Shown here: in pieces, positions 37,342 to 46,919 of the stretch | Position numbering within the stretch: position 1 is the first letter of the stretch | Layout: each line of letters begins with the position of its first letter | Source: Sphingobacterium thalpophilum | GTDB taxonomy: Bacteria; Bacteroidota; Bacteroidia; Sphingobacteriales; Sphingobacteriaceae | DNA: 64,000 nt | Assembly: GCF_901482695.1 (NCBI RefSeq) | Contig: NZ_LR590484.1 | Coordinates: 4,712,001-4,776,000, forward strand | Direction: 5' to 3' | Translations under genes and position numbers: made by a program | Notes under the pieces: model-generated | The model's input: only the letters and a program-made list of their open reading frames with translations | Databases searched by the model: none | Told to the model about the DNA's origin: nothing

Positions 37342-40300
37342 TTAAAAAGACACTTTTATACCAACACTATACGTTGACGCCACTGGATAGACGTTAGCAT
37401 CGAATCCCATCCCTCTGACGTCAGGAGCTAATCCAGTAGCGTTAATTTCAGGCGTAAATCCATTATACTTGGTAAAAATAAAGGGGCGGTCAGCTGTTGC
37501 AAAAATACGAACTGGTATTTTATTGAGATCAAAGCTATACCCGAGCTGGATATTCTGTATCCGCAGATAGGCACCACTTTCCACAAAAAATGAACTCGCT
37601 TGCAGATTCCAGGAGGCCACCGAACCTCCGGCAGAAGGATGTGTATTGCTGCTGCCTTCGCCTGTCCAGAGACTTTCGATAAACGCAGCGTCAGCATTCA
37701 TCTGATTATACTTTCGGCGCATGGCGCGGTTCAGGTTGTGGATCTTATTGCCAGCTACGCCCTGAAAGGCAATACTAAGGTCAAATTTCTTATAATCAAA
37801 TGCAAGATTAAAGCCGTATGTGATTTTCGGAAGATAGCTACCAAGGTTGACCCGGTCTTTTTCATCCAGTTCACCATTATTGTTCTGATCCTTGTATTGG
37901 AGGTAGCCCGGCAGGATGGGTGAATTGGGGTTTTGCTGATTGTATTTTTTGGCAATGGGGTCAGCGTCAATCTGGGCCTGATTTTGATACACACCCGCTA
38001 CTTCGTAGCCATAATAGAAGTTGATTGGTTGGTTGAGCTCGATGCGCGCTGGAAATTCAGCTGACCATTCGGGGTAACCATTCATGATATTTTCCAGTCC
38101 TCCTAGATCCTTGACGCGATTCTTGAGCGTCGTTGCATTGGCTGCGATCGCATAGCCGAAATCACCGGTTTTGTCTTTCCATTGTAGCCCAAATTCCCAA
38201 CCACTGTTGGCCACACGTCCCCAGTTACCATAAACACGGTCCCAGGAGAATGGGATCGGCCTGCTGAAAGCGAGATCATTAGTTGTACGGTGATAGTAGT
38301 CTATGGTACCGTTCAGGCGATTGTTGAACATTGCAAAATCAATACCACCATCCCATTCTTCAACAACTTCCCAGCGTACTTGTGTGAAAAAACGGCCGAT
38401 ACGATAACCCGGTACACGGGTTCCATTTGTTGTGCCCTCGCTTCCAAAAATTCCGGAGAAATTATTGCCAGAATACACGGTCGCGTAACCTGCATTGGGC
38501 TGTATGCCGTCATTACCCAGTTTACCCCAGCTCCCGCGAATCTTCAACTGGTTAAAAAGATGCTGATTTTCCATAAACTTTTCACGGGTCAGCACCCAAC
38601 CTAAACCTACCGATGGAAAATAGCCCCATTTAGTTTGGTATTTTGAACTTCCATCGGTACGGAAAGTGGCCGTTAGCAGATATTTGTTGTCATAATCATA
38701 AGTGCCTCTGGTAAAGTAGGAAATACCGGCATTCCGTGAGCCGTTTTCACCATAACCAGTCGCAGATCCAATACCTTGAGCGCCTACACCCACATACCAG
38801 AATTCTTCCGATGCCGGAACGTCATTAGCTTGTACCCACGTTTCGCGCCAGCGTTCCTCACGGGAGGATTGCCCCAGCAGTACGGACCAGTGATGCTTGC
38901 CGGACTGATCTTTGTACGTCAGGAGATTGTCTAGTATATAGTTGTTGTTGCGTGCCTGGGCGGAGCGTAAGAAGGAGCGATCATTGCGTTGGTCATTATC
39001 AATATAATAGACGGGATCGTAATTAATGTTATGGGTAGACTGGTAACGTTGGCTAAGCTGTGAACGAAATGTGATCTTGTCTTTCCACAATGCGGCTTCT
39101 AGGTAGATGGTAGGCAAAATCTGAAAGCCTCTGGTCTGATTTGTGTTATAAAATGCCGTGGCAATGGGGTTGTTGTACCAGAATCCCGACTGCATACCGA
39201 TCGCTGTACTGGATCCAAATTTCTCCGGTTTAGCGAGTTCAAGTGACGGATCGTAGACTGGATAGAGGGGCGATGCAAAATAGGCCTGTCTAAAAGCGGC
39301 ATTGTCGGGCGAGTAAGTCTTGAAATTGTTAAAATGTGCCGTAAATCCTGCTTTTAGCCAATCGGTTACTTTAGCATCCATCTGCATTCGGATATTGTAC
39401 TTTTGATTCATATTGCTGGCATCCATAATTCCTTCCTGCTTGCTATAGTTGAGCCCCATTGAATAGCTTATTTTCTCAGCACCGCCCATGATGTCGAGGT
39501 TATGGTTAGTAAGGAGAGCTTTACTGCGCAGCAGTTCTTTAAACCAATCTGTATCCATTGCTGGATGGGATTCGGTGCCCCCAAACTTTTCCACCGAGCT
39601 TTTGACAAAAGCTTCATTTCCTGTCGCGACTGCGTAAGCTGCATACTGCTGTGCGTTCGCCATCTTTAGAACATTGGTGGGCGTCTGAAAACCGGCAAAA
39701 CCGTTGTAGGTAATTCTGGGTTGCATATTTAGGCGGCCTTTTTTGGTGGTGACCAGGATAACGCCATTAGCTGCTCGTACACCATAGATCGCGGCACCGG
39801 ATGCATCTTTCAGAATGGAGATATCAGCAATATCATTTGGATTCAAAAAATCGATGTTATCCATAAACATGCCGTCAACGACATATAACGGACTATCATT
39901 ATTAAACGATCCAACACCGCGAACACGCACGGATGGACTCGATCCGGGGGCTCCGGAACTGACAATCTGGACGCCGGTGACTGCTCCCTGGAGAGCGTCC
40001 ATAGGATTTGTAACCGTTCTTTTGCTCATCTCTTCCATATTCACAGTGCCGATGGGTGCTGTCAGATCTCCCTTACGTTGGGTGCCATAGCCTACGACTA
40101 CCACTTCCTCCAAGTTGAAATCTTCTTTAGGTTTCAGCTCAATGTTCAAAATATCGCCACCGATGGATACTGTTCTTGTTTCGTACCCTAATGAAGAGAT
40201 GACAAGATCGCCGTACTGCTGAGCAAGCGACAGCGTGAACTCCCCGTTTTCGTTGCTGCTTGTACCAACTTTGGAGTTGCCCTGTACAATAATACTGGCC

Positions 40301-40422
40301 ACGACAGGTGCCCCCTGTTCGTTGGTAATCCGCCCCCTGATCGTCCTGCTCTGCGCGTTTACATTGTTGGTCAGGCAGGAGAATAGGGCAGCACTGGCAA
40401 TAATACTGATTGTATTTCTCAT
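37342..40422 (-). CDS. SusC/RagA-family TonB-dependent transporter
   Basis: 1026 aa outer membrane barrel. Signal peptide ending near NVNAQ, an N-terminal carboxypeptidase-regulatory-like domain (IRGRITNEQGAPVVASI), TonB box LEEVVVVGYGTQ, plug domain (DALQGAVTGVQIVSSGAPG, VVDGMFMDNIDFLNPNDIADISILKDASGAAIYG) and a long barrel ending with GIKVSF. It imports glycan fragments with TonB energy. First gene of the susC-susD-GH operon, divergent from the sensor/regulator at 40599. Confidence 0.96.
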   Translation of the reverse strand: MRNTISIIASAALFSCLTNNVNAQSRTIRGRITNEQGAPVVASIIVQGNSKVGTSSNENGEFTLSLAQQYGDLVISSLGYETRTVSIGGDILNIELKPKEDFNLEEVVVVGYGTQRKGDLTAPIGTVNMEEMSKRTVTNPMDALQGAVTGVQIVSSGAPGSSPSVRVRGVGSFNNDSPLYVVDGMFMDNIDFLNPNDIADISILKDASGAAIYGVRAANGVILVTTKKGRLNMQPRITYNGFAGFQTPTNVLKMANAQQYAAYAVATGNEAFVKSSVEKFGGTESHPAMDTDWFKELLRSKALLTNHNLDIMGGAEKISYSMGLNYSKQEGIMDASNMNQKYNIRMQMDAKVTDWLKAGFTAHFNNFKTYSPDNAAFRQAYFASPLYPVYDPSLELAKPEKFGSSTAIGMQSGFWYNNPIATAFYNTNQTRGFQILPTIYLEAALWKDKITFRSQLSQRYQSTHNINYDPVYYIDNDQRNDRSFLRSAQARNNNYILDNLLTYKDQSGKHHWSVLLGQSSREERWRETWVQANDVPASEEFWYVGVGAQGIGSATGYGENGSRNAGISYFTRGTYDYDNKYLLTATFRTDGSSKYQTKWGYFPSVGLGWVLTREKFMENQHLFNQLKIRGSWGKLGNDGIQPNAGYATVYSGNNFSGIFGSEGTTNGTRVPGYRIGRFFTQVRWEVVEEWDGGIDFAMFNNRLNGTIDYYHRTTNDLAFSRPIPFSWDRVYGNWGRVANSGWEFGLQWKDKTGDFGYAIAANATTLKNRVKDLGGLENIMNGYPEWSAEFPARIELNQPINFYYGYEVAGVYQNQAQIDADPIAKKYNQQNPNSPILPGYLQYKDQNNNGELDEKDRVNLGSYLPKITYGFNLAFDYKKFDLSIAFQGVAGNKIHNLNRAMRRKYNQMNADAAFIESLWTGEGSSNTHPSAGGSVASWNLQASSFFVESGAYLRIQNIQLGYSFDLNKIPVRIFATADRPFIFTKYNGFTPEINATGLAPDVRGMGFDANVYPVASTYSVGIKVSF

Positions 40423-40466
40423 GTGTAACGAATTAAAATTTAGGAATTGTTTATAATTATCAATTT

Positions 40467-40497
40467 CAAAATTAAGTGTAGTGGCTGCAATATCGAA
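40467..40497 (-). promoter_or_regulatory. Promoter of the susC operon
   Basis: On the minus strand TAATTTTG (40467-40474) fits TAnnTTTG. TTCG (40494-40497), a one-base variant of TTTG, lies 19 nt upstream. The susC start is 45 bp further downstream. Confidence 0.55.
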
Positions 40498-40528
40498 TTT
40501 TAGTGGTACTTCAACACTACATCATATC

Positions 40529-40557
40529 TTGGTATCTCTCAAAAATCAATATATTTG
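40529..40557 (+). promoter_or_regulatory. Promoter of the PUL regulator
   Basis: TATATTTG (40550-40557) is an exact -7 element. TTGG at 40529-40532 is a partial -33 element with a 17-nt spacer. It leaves a leader of about 35 nt before the ATG at 40599. Confidence 0.55.
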
Positions 40558-40598
40558 GGGTACGTCAAGTTTACGTCAGCCAATTGAAGGGAATTATT

Positions 40599-43481
40599 AT
40601 GAAGTATTTTGTCATCCTTTTTTTCATCCTCTCGACTTTGTTTTCATGCCGGCTCTGGGGCCAGGATCTGCTTGGTCTTCCCCTTGTCTATAATTATGGT
40701 AAATCTGTCTATCAGGGAGGGAGCCGTACTTGGGATATTAAACAGGATAGTCACGGTATCATGTATTTTGGCAATAGTGAAGGTTTGCTTACCTTTGATG
40801 GAAGATATTGGAAGACTTTCCCTCTGCCCAATCATACGAACATCCGCTCGCTATGGGTGGATGACAACGATCGCATTTATGTTGGAGGGCAGGGTGATTT
40901 TGGGTACTTTGAGCGCTCGGCACAAATGGGGCTGAAGTATACTTCACTAAGACATTTGGTCCCTCAAAAGTATCGTAACTTTGCCGATATCTGGAATACG
41001 GTTGGGTTGGGGCAATCTATTTTTTTTCGGGGTACAGATGTTATTTTTGAATTAAAAGGGCAAACAATACAATGTCATCCTGCTGCTGCTGAATGGTTCT
41101 ATATCGGAAGGTCCGGAGACAGGTTATTTGCACAGGACAGGCAGCATGGTATTATGGAATACCATGAGAATAAATGGATTCCTTATCTGCCGGATCTACC
41201 GTTTAAAAATACTAAAATAGCATCTATATTACCTTCGACAGCTAACCGTATGCTATTGTCGACTTTAAATAATGAGAGCTATGCCCTTCAAAATGGAAAA
41301 TTAACTCCTCTCAATTTGTCGTCCTGGGATGGTAGTTATACACCATCCCTGGCGAAAATAGATGATTCTACCTTTGTATCCGGCAATGCGAAAGATGGTT
41401 GCCATATTCGAGATGTTCATGGCCATACCTTACAACGGATCGGTATTCGCGAAGGCCTGCACAACAAGAATGTCACAGCAGTCTTTGTCGACCGGCAAAA
41501 AAATATCTGGGTGGGGACAGATAACTTCATTTCCGTTATCAGCCATGGTAGTGCCATACGTTATTTCAGACCAAATTTGGAGAACGATGTGACTGGTTAT
41601 TCGTCACTGATTTTTAATCAACGGCTTTATCTTTCTTCTTCAAATGGCGTTTATCATGCAGCGATAGAACAGGGGATATCGGATCATAGCCGGTCTCCGG
41701 CCTCATTTTCGCTGCTCCAGCGGAGTGACGGGGGTGAGGCCTGGCGCCTCGAACAGCTTAATGGACGTCTGCTTTTGGGGCATAACAAAGGCCTTTTTGA
41801 GATCAGGGAAGGACATCTTCTACCGCTCTCACAGGACATAGGCACTTGGAGGCTTTTGCCCCTTAGCATGGTTTATCCTGTTGAAAATACATTGGTTGGC
41901 ACTTATCAAGGGCTGGGATTACTGGGGTTTAAAGAAGGAAATTTTTTTTCAAGTGGACTGTTGAAAGGATTGTCAGACTCATTTCGTTTTCTTGAACAGG
42001 ATGAACATGGAACAATTTGGGCTTCACATCCTTATAGAGGAATATATCGTATCCTGCTATCGTCGGACCGACGGTCGTATCATACCAAGCTTTATACAAA
42101 GAAGCATGGTCTGCCAGCCGACTACCAAAATTATGTATTCAAAGTTAAGAATCAAGTTGTGTTCGCGACCGAGAAAGGCCTATATCGATATGACTATGAC
42201 CAAGAGAAATTTGTGCCTGCGGAACACTTTGCCGCCTTTAAAAATTTGACGATACGGTATTTGCGGGATGATCAGGATGGTAATGTTTGGTTCTGCACAA
42301 AAAAAATGGTGGGCGTTGGGAAATTTGACTCCAAACGTGGAAATTACCAGCTGATTAATTTTCCCGAAATTGAAGGTATGAACACCTCCGGATTTGAACA
42401 TATTTATTGTTTTAATAGAAACAATATCTACATAGGTGCTGAAAAAGGCGTTATTCATATCAATTTTGATAAGTATATTAAACAGCCTTCTAAACCAGTG
42501 GCGATGTTGTCACGGGTCGTGGCGACCGGCAAGAAGGACAGTCTTATTTTTGCCGGCTACTTTTCGGAAGCGTTAACTACAAACGTAGAAAAATCTCCGG
42601 AACTGCCTTCTGAATTTAACGCTTTCCGATTTAATTTTTCTTCGCCGAGTTATGGGATTTATCAGCACCTGGAATTTAGTTATAAGCTTGTCGGTTATGA
42701 TGAGCAGTGGTCCTCCTGGTCGTCCCAATCTGATAAATCCTATACGAACTTACAGGAAGGTCAATATACGTTTCTACTCAAGGTGCGAAACAATCTGAAT
42801 CAGGAGTCAGCAGTTACATCTTACCGCTTTGTCGTACTACCACCATGGTACAAGACCATATGGGCAGAGATGCTGTACGGTCTACTTGCCGTTCTCTGTG
42901 TTATTGGACTTATGCGCTGGCAGCAACTACGGTGGACCAGACAACAACAGAAGCATGAGCAACAGATGGAACAGCTTCGTTACATCCATCAGCTGGAAAT
43001 AGAAAAAAATGAAAAAGAGATTGTGAAACTGAATAACGAGAGGCTGGCAAACGAAGTGATCAATAAAACCAAGGAATTGGCAAGTACCAGCATGCAGCTG
43101 CTTGAAAATTCAGGTGCCCTAATCAAAATCAGGGATGAGCTGGCAAAACTTGATACTGGAGATGACGAGGATTCTAATTTGAGGCGCATCAATAACCTGC
43201 TCAAAGATATTGATAAAAACAGTGCGAACTGGAATCAGTTTGCCTCTCATTTCGACGAACTCAACGACGGTTTTTTGAACAAATTAAAGGCGAGACATCC
43301 TGGCTTATCGCGAAATGATCTTAAAGTATGCGCTTACCTCAAGCTTCATTTTACTTCCAAACAGATTGCGCAATTGCAGAATATTACTGTCAGAGGAGTT
43401 GAGATCCACCGCTATAGACTTCGAAAGAAACTGCAGATCGGTACGGAACTGTCTTTAAGTGATTATCTGAACACCCTTTAA
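40599..43481 (+). CDS. Membrane-tethered sensor/transcription factor: propeller + Y_Y_Y + LuxR-type HTH
   Basis: 960 aa from the ATG at 40599, which opens a signal peptide (LFSCRLWGQ). The periplasmic part is a regulator propeller with repeats such as GTWRLLPLS and IWVGTDNF, then a Y_Y_Y domain (FSYKLVGYDEQWSSWS). One membrane segment at about 754-774 leads to a coiled coil and a C-terminal LuxR-like HTH (LKVCAYLKLHFTSKQIAQLQN, RGVEIHRYRLRKKL). No kinase or receiver domain is present, so ligand binding outside must act straight on the DNA-binding part. It is divergent from susC and is surely the PUL regulator. Confidence 0.92.
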   Translation: MKYFVILFFILSTLFSCRLWGQDLLGLPLVYNYGKSVYQGGSRTWDIKQDSHGIMYFGNSEGLLTFDGRYWKTFPLPNHTNIRSLWVDDNDRIYVGGQGDFGYFERSAQMGLKYTSLRHLVPQKYRNFADIWNTVGLGQSIFFRGTDVIFELKGQTIQCHPAAAEWFYIGRSGDRLFAQDRQHGIMEYHENKWIPYLPDLPFKNTKIASILPSTANRMLLSTLNNESYALQNGKLTPLNLSSWDGSYTPSLAKIDDSTFVSGNAKDGCHIRDVHGHTLQRIGIREGLHNKNVTAVFVDRQKNIWVGTDNFISVISHGSAIRYFRPNLENDVTGYSSLIFNQRLYLSSSNGVYHAAIEQGISDHSRSPASFSLLQRSDGGEAWRLEQLNGRLLLGHNKGLFEIREGHLLPLSQDIGTWRLLPLSMVYPVENTLVGTYQGLGLLGFKEGNFFSSGLLKGLSDSFRFLEQDEHGTIWASHPYRGIYRILLSSDRRSYHTKLYTKKHGLPADYQNYVFKVKNQVVFATEKGLYRYDYDQEKFVPAEHFAAFKNLTIRYLRDDQDGNVWFCTKKMVGVGKFDSKRGNYQLINFPEIEGMNTSGFEHIYCFNRNNIYIGAEKGVIHINFDKYIKQPSKPVAMLSRVVATGKKDSLIFAGYFSEALTTNVEKSPELPSEFNAFRFNFSSPSYGIYQHLEFSYKLVGYDEQWSSWSSQSDKSYTNLQEGQYTFLLKVRNNLNQESAVTSYRFVVLPPWYKTIWAEMLYGLLAVLCVIGLMRWQQLRWTRQQQKHEQQMEQLRYIHQLEIEKNEKEIVKLNNERLANEVINKTKELASTSMQLLENSGALIKIRDELAKLDTGDDEDSNLRRINNLLKDIDKNSANWNQFASHFDELNDGFLNKLKARHPGLSRNDLKVCAYLKLHFTSKQIAQLQNITVRGVEIHRYRLRKKLQIGTELSLSDYLNTL

Positions 43482-43600
43482 GGATATGGGATATGGATGG
43501 AGCAGCAATACCCAAAAAGGAACTTTAGGAAGGAATCTTAGGACAGTTATATAAACTAATAGCGTCTTTGGCGTATTTAATGATAAGCAAAAGCTGCGCG

Positions 43601-44935
43601 TTATTTTAAAAAATCAGCATACCAGCGTCCGGAGGACTTTAGTATACGCTGTTGGCTTTCAAAATCTACATACACGAGTCCAAAACGTGGTCTATAGCCT
43701 TCTGCCCATTCAAAATTGTCTAAGAAGGTCCAGACGAAATAACCGTCTACTCGTATACCTTCCTGCTTGGCCCTGTAAACCTGTTGGATAGCCTGTTGTA
43801 GATATGCTGTTCTTCTGGGATCATTGACGAGGCCATTTTCAACGGTATCTGCAAATGCGGCACCATTTTCCGTAATGATGAGGGGGGGCATATTAGGGTA
43901 GGCGCCAAACTTTTTTAACACTTGATAAATCGATTCGGGATAGACTTCCCAGTTCATCTCTGTCATATCGACTTTCCGTTCTTTGGCGGATACAATCTTT
44001 GCCTGAAGGTAGGGGACAAACAGAGCATAGCGGATGATTTCGCGGGTATAATTTTGGATACCGATAAAATCCATGTTAAATCGTAATTCCTTCTCATCGT
44101 TTGGCTTCATATATTTTTCAATGCGGCGAAGAATGCTGATCTCCTCGGTTGGATACCCGAGCCCCAATAAGGGCTCTATAAATAGTCTATTGAGGAGTAC
44201 ATCCGCCTTTTTTGCTGCCACGATATCTCTACTTTTGTCGGAAAAGGGCTCGACATGAGAACAGGAGAACGTTGTACCTACATAGCTATCCGGCAATATA
44301 GATTTGATTATATGGCCTCCATAAGCCTGTGACAGCGCTGCATGATGCGTAGCGGCCAGAAAGTTGCCCAAGCCTTTCCGCTCCGGTGCATGTACACCAA
44401 AAAAATATCCTGCCGCAGTGAATACGGTGGGTTCATTCAACACCATCCAATGCTTCACACGATCGCCATAAGCACGGACGCACTTGGCGACAAATTCCCC
44501 AAACCACTCTTTCACATCGCGGTTTACCCAGCCTCCTCTTTTTTCGAGTGCATGCGGGAGATCCCAATGATAAAGGGTGACCCACGGCGTGATTCCCAGT
44601 TCAAGCGAAAGATCAATCAGCCTATCGTAAAAATCTAACCCATACGCGTTAATAGCTCCAGTCCCCTGTGGAATTATGCGACTCCAAGAAAGTGAAAACC
44701 GATAATTCGGGATATGCATATTTCGCATCAGCGATAGATCATCGCTGTACCGATGATAAAAGTCGCACGCTATATTGCCATGCTGATTCTGAAATATACG
44801 GTTCCTTTTTTGTACAAAGACATCCCAGATCGAAGGCCCTTTCCCATATAGATCATGTGCCCCCTCGATCTGATAAGCCGCGGTAGATACTCCCCAGATG
44901 AAATCTTTGCCAAAGGCATCTTTGGTTAAATGCAT
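43601..44935 (-). CDS. Family GH1 beta-glucosidase, cytoplasmic
   Basis: 444 aa, usual length for GH1. Acid/base Glu168 in MVLNEPTVF, nucleophile Glu356 in LIITENGAAF, and YQIEGAHDLYGKGPSIWD at the start. No signal peptide, so it acts on imported di- and oligosaccharides, releasing glucose or another sugar from beta-linked chains. It is convergent with the PUL regulator and 9 kb from the GH16 gene, and completes the beta-glucan route. Confidence 0.94.
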   Translation of the reverse strand: MHLTKDAFGKDFIWGVSTAAYQIEGAHDLYGKGPSIWDVFVQKRNRIFQNQHGNIACDFYHRYSDDLSLMRNMHIPNYRFSLSWSRIIPQGTGAINAYGLDFYDRLIDLSLELGITPWVTLYHWDLPHALEKRGGWVNRDVKEWFGEFVAKCVRAYGDRVKHWMVLNEPTVFTAAGYFFGVHAPERKGLGNFLAATHHAALSQAYGGHIIKSILPDSYVGTTFSCSHVEPFSDKSRDIVAAKKADVLLNRLFIEPLLGLGYPTEEISILRRIEKYMKPNDEKELRFNMDFIGIQNYTREIIRYALFVPYLQAKIVSAKERKVDMTEMNWEVYPESIYQVLKKFGAYPNMPPLIITENGAAFADTVENGLVNDPRRTAYLQQAIQQVYRAKQEGIRVDGYFVWTFLDNFEWAEGYRPRFGLVYVDFESQQRILKSSGRWYADFLK

Positions 44936-45348
44936 TTATCGTTAAAATAATTGCCGAATTACTTATCCAGCTTGATACGTTTACGTTTTATGGAATCGAA
45001 GCGGTGAATAGAAAGAACTGAATCGGCGTAAGAACATCCGTAATATCATCCGCTGGAAAAAATAGCTGATCGTCTTCATTTGTTTTTAATTATTTCCTGA
45101 CTATATGAATTCTCCTATAATAAAGTAACGAAAACGGTATTACTTGGATATGAATTAATTATTAAAAGTAAGTAAATTCACTTTATATGCAATCAATACG
45201 CGGTCATGAAAAATTGGATTATTTTTGTACTTGCCCTTCAACGGCAGGTAGAAGCATGTCTCACAAGGTCTGTAACATAGGTTTCCCAAAAGAAAGCAAG
45301 GCGTTTCCCATCTGAACGCCCTGCTTATACTATAAAATCTTACCCTAT
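44936..45348. other. Non-coding gap with GH1 upstream region
   Basis: About 410 bp between the start of the GH1 gene and the end of the first ECF sigma gene. It is AT-rich. I see no exact -7 element for GH1 and no convincing gene. A 24-codon frame at 45205-45279 and a small stem TTGCC/GGCAG near 45231 are the only other items. The sigma gene terminator lies at its right end. Confidence 0.5.
45295..45325 (-). terminator. Terminator of the first ECF sigma gene
   Basis: AGCAAGGCGTT (45295-45305) pairs with AACGCCCTGCT (45315-45325) with one A-C mismatch and a 9-nt loop. On the minus strand a T-rich stretch (TTTCTTTT) follows. Confidence 0.7.
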
Positions 45349-45855
45349 TTAGAATATGCTTTTTGAGTACGTCTTGAGTTGCTTCTGAAGGGATTTCCGG
45401 GCCATATGTATACGTGTTTTCACTGTTCCTTCCGGAATCTGCAAATGCTCGGCAATCTCATAGTATTTAAAACCTTCCAAAAACATTGCAAATGCGTTGT
45501 AGTGATCTTTAGGAAGACAATGGAGCGCATGTTGAATATCAGAAGCAACAAAATTGTTCTCACCTCTATTGCCGGTAATTTCGTTAGCATAGCCCATACT
45601 TATATATTCATTTCGGTAATTTTCCAGCCGTTTGTTGCGCGTATACTGATTGATATAGGTATTCTTCATGATGATATAAAGCCAGGACATCAATTTTGGG
45701 TGCTTCAAGAACTTTTCTATGGAAGATAGCGATCTCACCATGGTCTCCTGTACCAAGTCCTCTCTTTCGTCTGGATCATTGGTAAACTGCGCCGCTAAAT
45801 ATTTTAATGCAGGTCTTTTTTCTTTAAACAGTTGATCGATTGTGATATTTTCCAT
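45349..45855 (-). CDS. ECF-type RNA polymerase sigma factor (first of two paralogs)
   Basis: 168 aa. Region 2 has EREDLVQETMVRSL and HPKLMSWLYIIMKNTYINQY; region 4 has FKYYEIAEHLQIPEGTVKTRIHMARKSL. It closely resembles the sigma factor at 57872-58384 (shared HPKLMSWLY and EGTVKTRIHM, similar length). No anti-sigma gene with a FecR or zinc-binding domain is adjacent on either side, so control must come from elsewhere. An AT-rich leader of unusual structure precedes it. Confidence 0.92.
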   Translation of the reverse strand: MENITIDQLFKEKRPALKYLAAQFTNDPDEREDLVQETMVRSLSSIEKFLKHPKLMSWLYIIMKNTYINQYTRNKRLENYRNEYISMGYANEITGNRGENNFVASDIQHALHCLPKDHYNAFAMFLEGFKYYEIAEHLQIPEGTVKTRIHMARKSLQKQLKTYSKSIF

Positions 45856-45941
45856 ATGCTCTAATTTTAGTGTATATCAGTGCGTAAGTAACTACAATTA
45901 AGGTGCTAGAAAATTCAGCAAGCACCCACTGGACAAACTAT

Positions 45942-45963
45942 AAAAAACTCAGCCAACTGAGTT
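45942..45963 (-). terminator. Terminator-like hairpin in the leader of the ECF sigma gene
   Basis: AACTCAG (45946-45952) and CTGAGTT (45957-45963) form a perfect stem with a 4-nt loop. On the minus strand it is followed by six T, as in a true intrinsic terminator. It lies 90 bp upstream of the sigma start codon, so it ends a short RNA or attenuates a longer sigma mRNA. Confidence 0.5.
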
Positions 45964-46110
45964 CTTGTATTGTGTAAATGATTGTGTGACAATTTATTAA
46001 TGGTTTGTTTCTTGCTCGTATGAGCATGAGGTTAAATCCGAATTAAGGTGTTTTTTACTTTAACAACAAGTGTTTTCCCAGAGTTTTATCCCCACCTTAA
46101 TGGAGGCGAA

Positions 46111-46126
46111 TACGTATTTATACGTA
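46111..46126. promoter_or_regulatory. 16-bp perfect dyad, copy 1 (CGTATWWATACG family)
   Basis: TACGTAT and ATACGTA flank TT. The inner core CGTAT..ATACG is shared with the dyad at 60225-60240. The gene start lies 88 bp downstream. Confidence 0.55.
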
Positions 46127-46213
46127 GTCCTTTAAAGGAGACAACTTTATGATTTTTTAAAAACAGTTGCTGCATGAAAACGGTTATTAGTTATAACATG
46201 AAAGCGAAATACT

Positions 46214-46912
46214 ATGGGGGACGATAACAAAGGTATCTATATAGATCCGTCGCGGGCAGAACAGCGTCTGCAGGATACAAATCAACTATGGGAGGGAAGC
46301 CAGGAAGATTTTTATAAATCTATTATACGCAGTCAACAGGATGATCTGGGCCGGATAGGTCGTTACTTTCGTGATGAGCTTGCCCAAGAATTATACGGAA
46401 TGCGGATCTCATTGCAAAATTTTACCAATAGACATGGTGACTTTGAAGAATTACGTTGCCTTCGGGATGCGTTGACCACGCTCGTAATAGAACTGCGCAA
46501 CAAAGCTGTTTTACTGTATAATCCGATTTTGAATGATCTGGGGATCTTTCATGCAGTAGACGAGGTCGTGGCGTCTTACAAGCAGCGACTGGGTTTATCT
46601 ATTGATATCCTGCTTGATCCAAACCTTAAAGAAATGCCACATTATATGCAAGTTCATCTTTTCAAACTTCTGACTACATTGTTTGAATATCTGAAAGATG
46701 AACTTACCGTACAAGCCATTTCCTTATCGGTTCAGCTTATCGATTTTGCAGTCATTATCAAAGTACTTCCTTATTTTCGAAAGGATGGCTCAAGAGCTAG
46801 TGCCAAAACGAGTAGTTCTCCTTTGCGATTACGAAAAATCGCGGAGCTATACAGCGCAGATATCCTCAATGAAACGGTAGAAACAGGTATTTTATTGAAA
46901 TTAACGATTTAA
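46214..46912 (+). CDS. Histidine-kinase-like protein without phospho-acceptor His (pseudo-kinase)
   Basis: 232 aa, soluble. Residues 40-70 align with the HisKA_3 dimerisation helix of NarX/DesK-type kinases: DLGRIGRYFRDELAQELYG stands where RIARELHDxLGQxL is expected. The His is Arg53, with the following Asp kept. The later part (about 145-232) follows the ATPase domain layout, but the N box lacks its Asn and no G boxes are visible. It therefore cannot act as a normal kinase. It lies 7 bp before a LuxR response regulator and is probably its partner or inhibitor. Confidence 0.75.
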   Translation: MGDDNKGIYIDPSRAEQRLQDTNQLWEGSQEDFYKSIIRSQQDDLGRIGRYFRDELAQELYGMRISLQNFTNRHGDFEELRCLRDALTTLVIELRNKAVLLYNPILNDLGIFHAVDEVVASYKQRLGLSIDILLDPNLKEMPHYMQVHLFKLLTTLFEYLKDELTVQAISLSVQLIDFAVIIKVLPYFRKDGSRASAKTSSSPLRLRKIAELYSADILNETVETGILLKLTI

Positions 46913-46919
46913 AAAAACA

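Larger units (their letters stand above)
45856..46213. other. 358-bp divergent gap between ECF sigma and pseudo-kinase genes
   Basis: It holds the sigma gene leader, a minus-strand terminator-like hairpin at 45946-45963, a stem GCTC/GAGC around 46015, and a 16-bp dyad at 46111-46126 followed by TCCTTTAAAGGA at 46128-46139. No protein gene is visible. Confidence 0.5.

Noticed and set aside
45205-45279. 24-codon frame with a hydrophobic start
   Set aside because: Too short, no ribosome site, and no signature.
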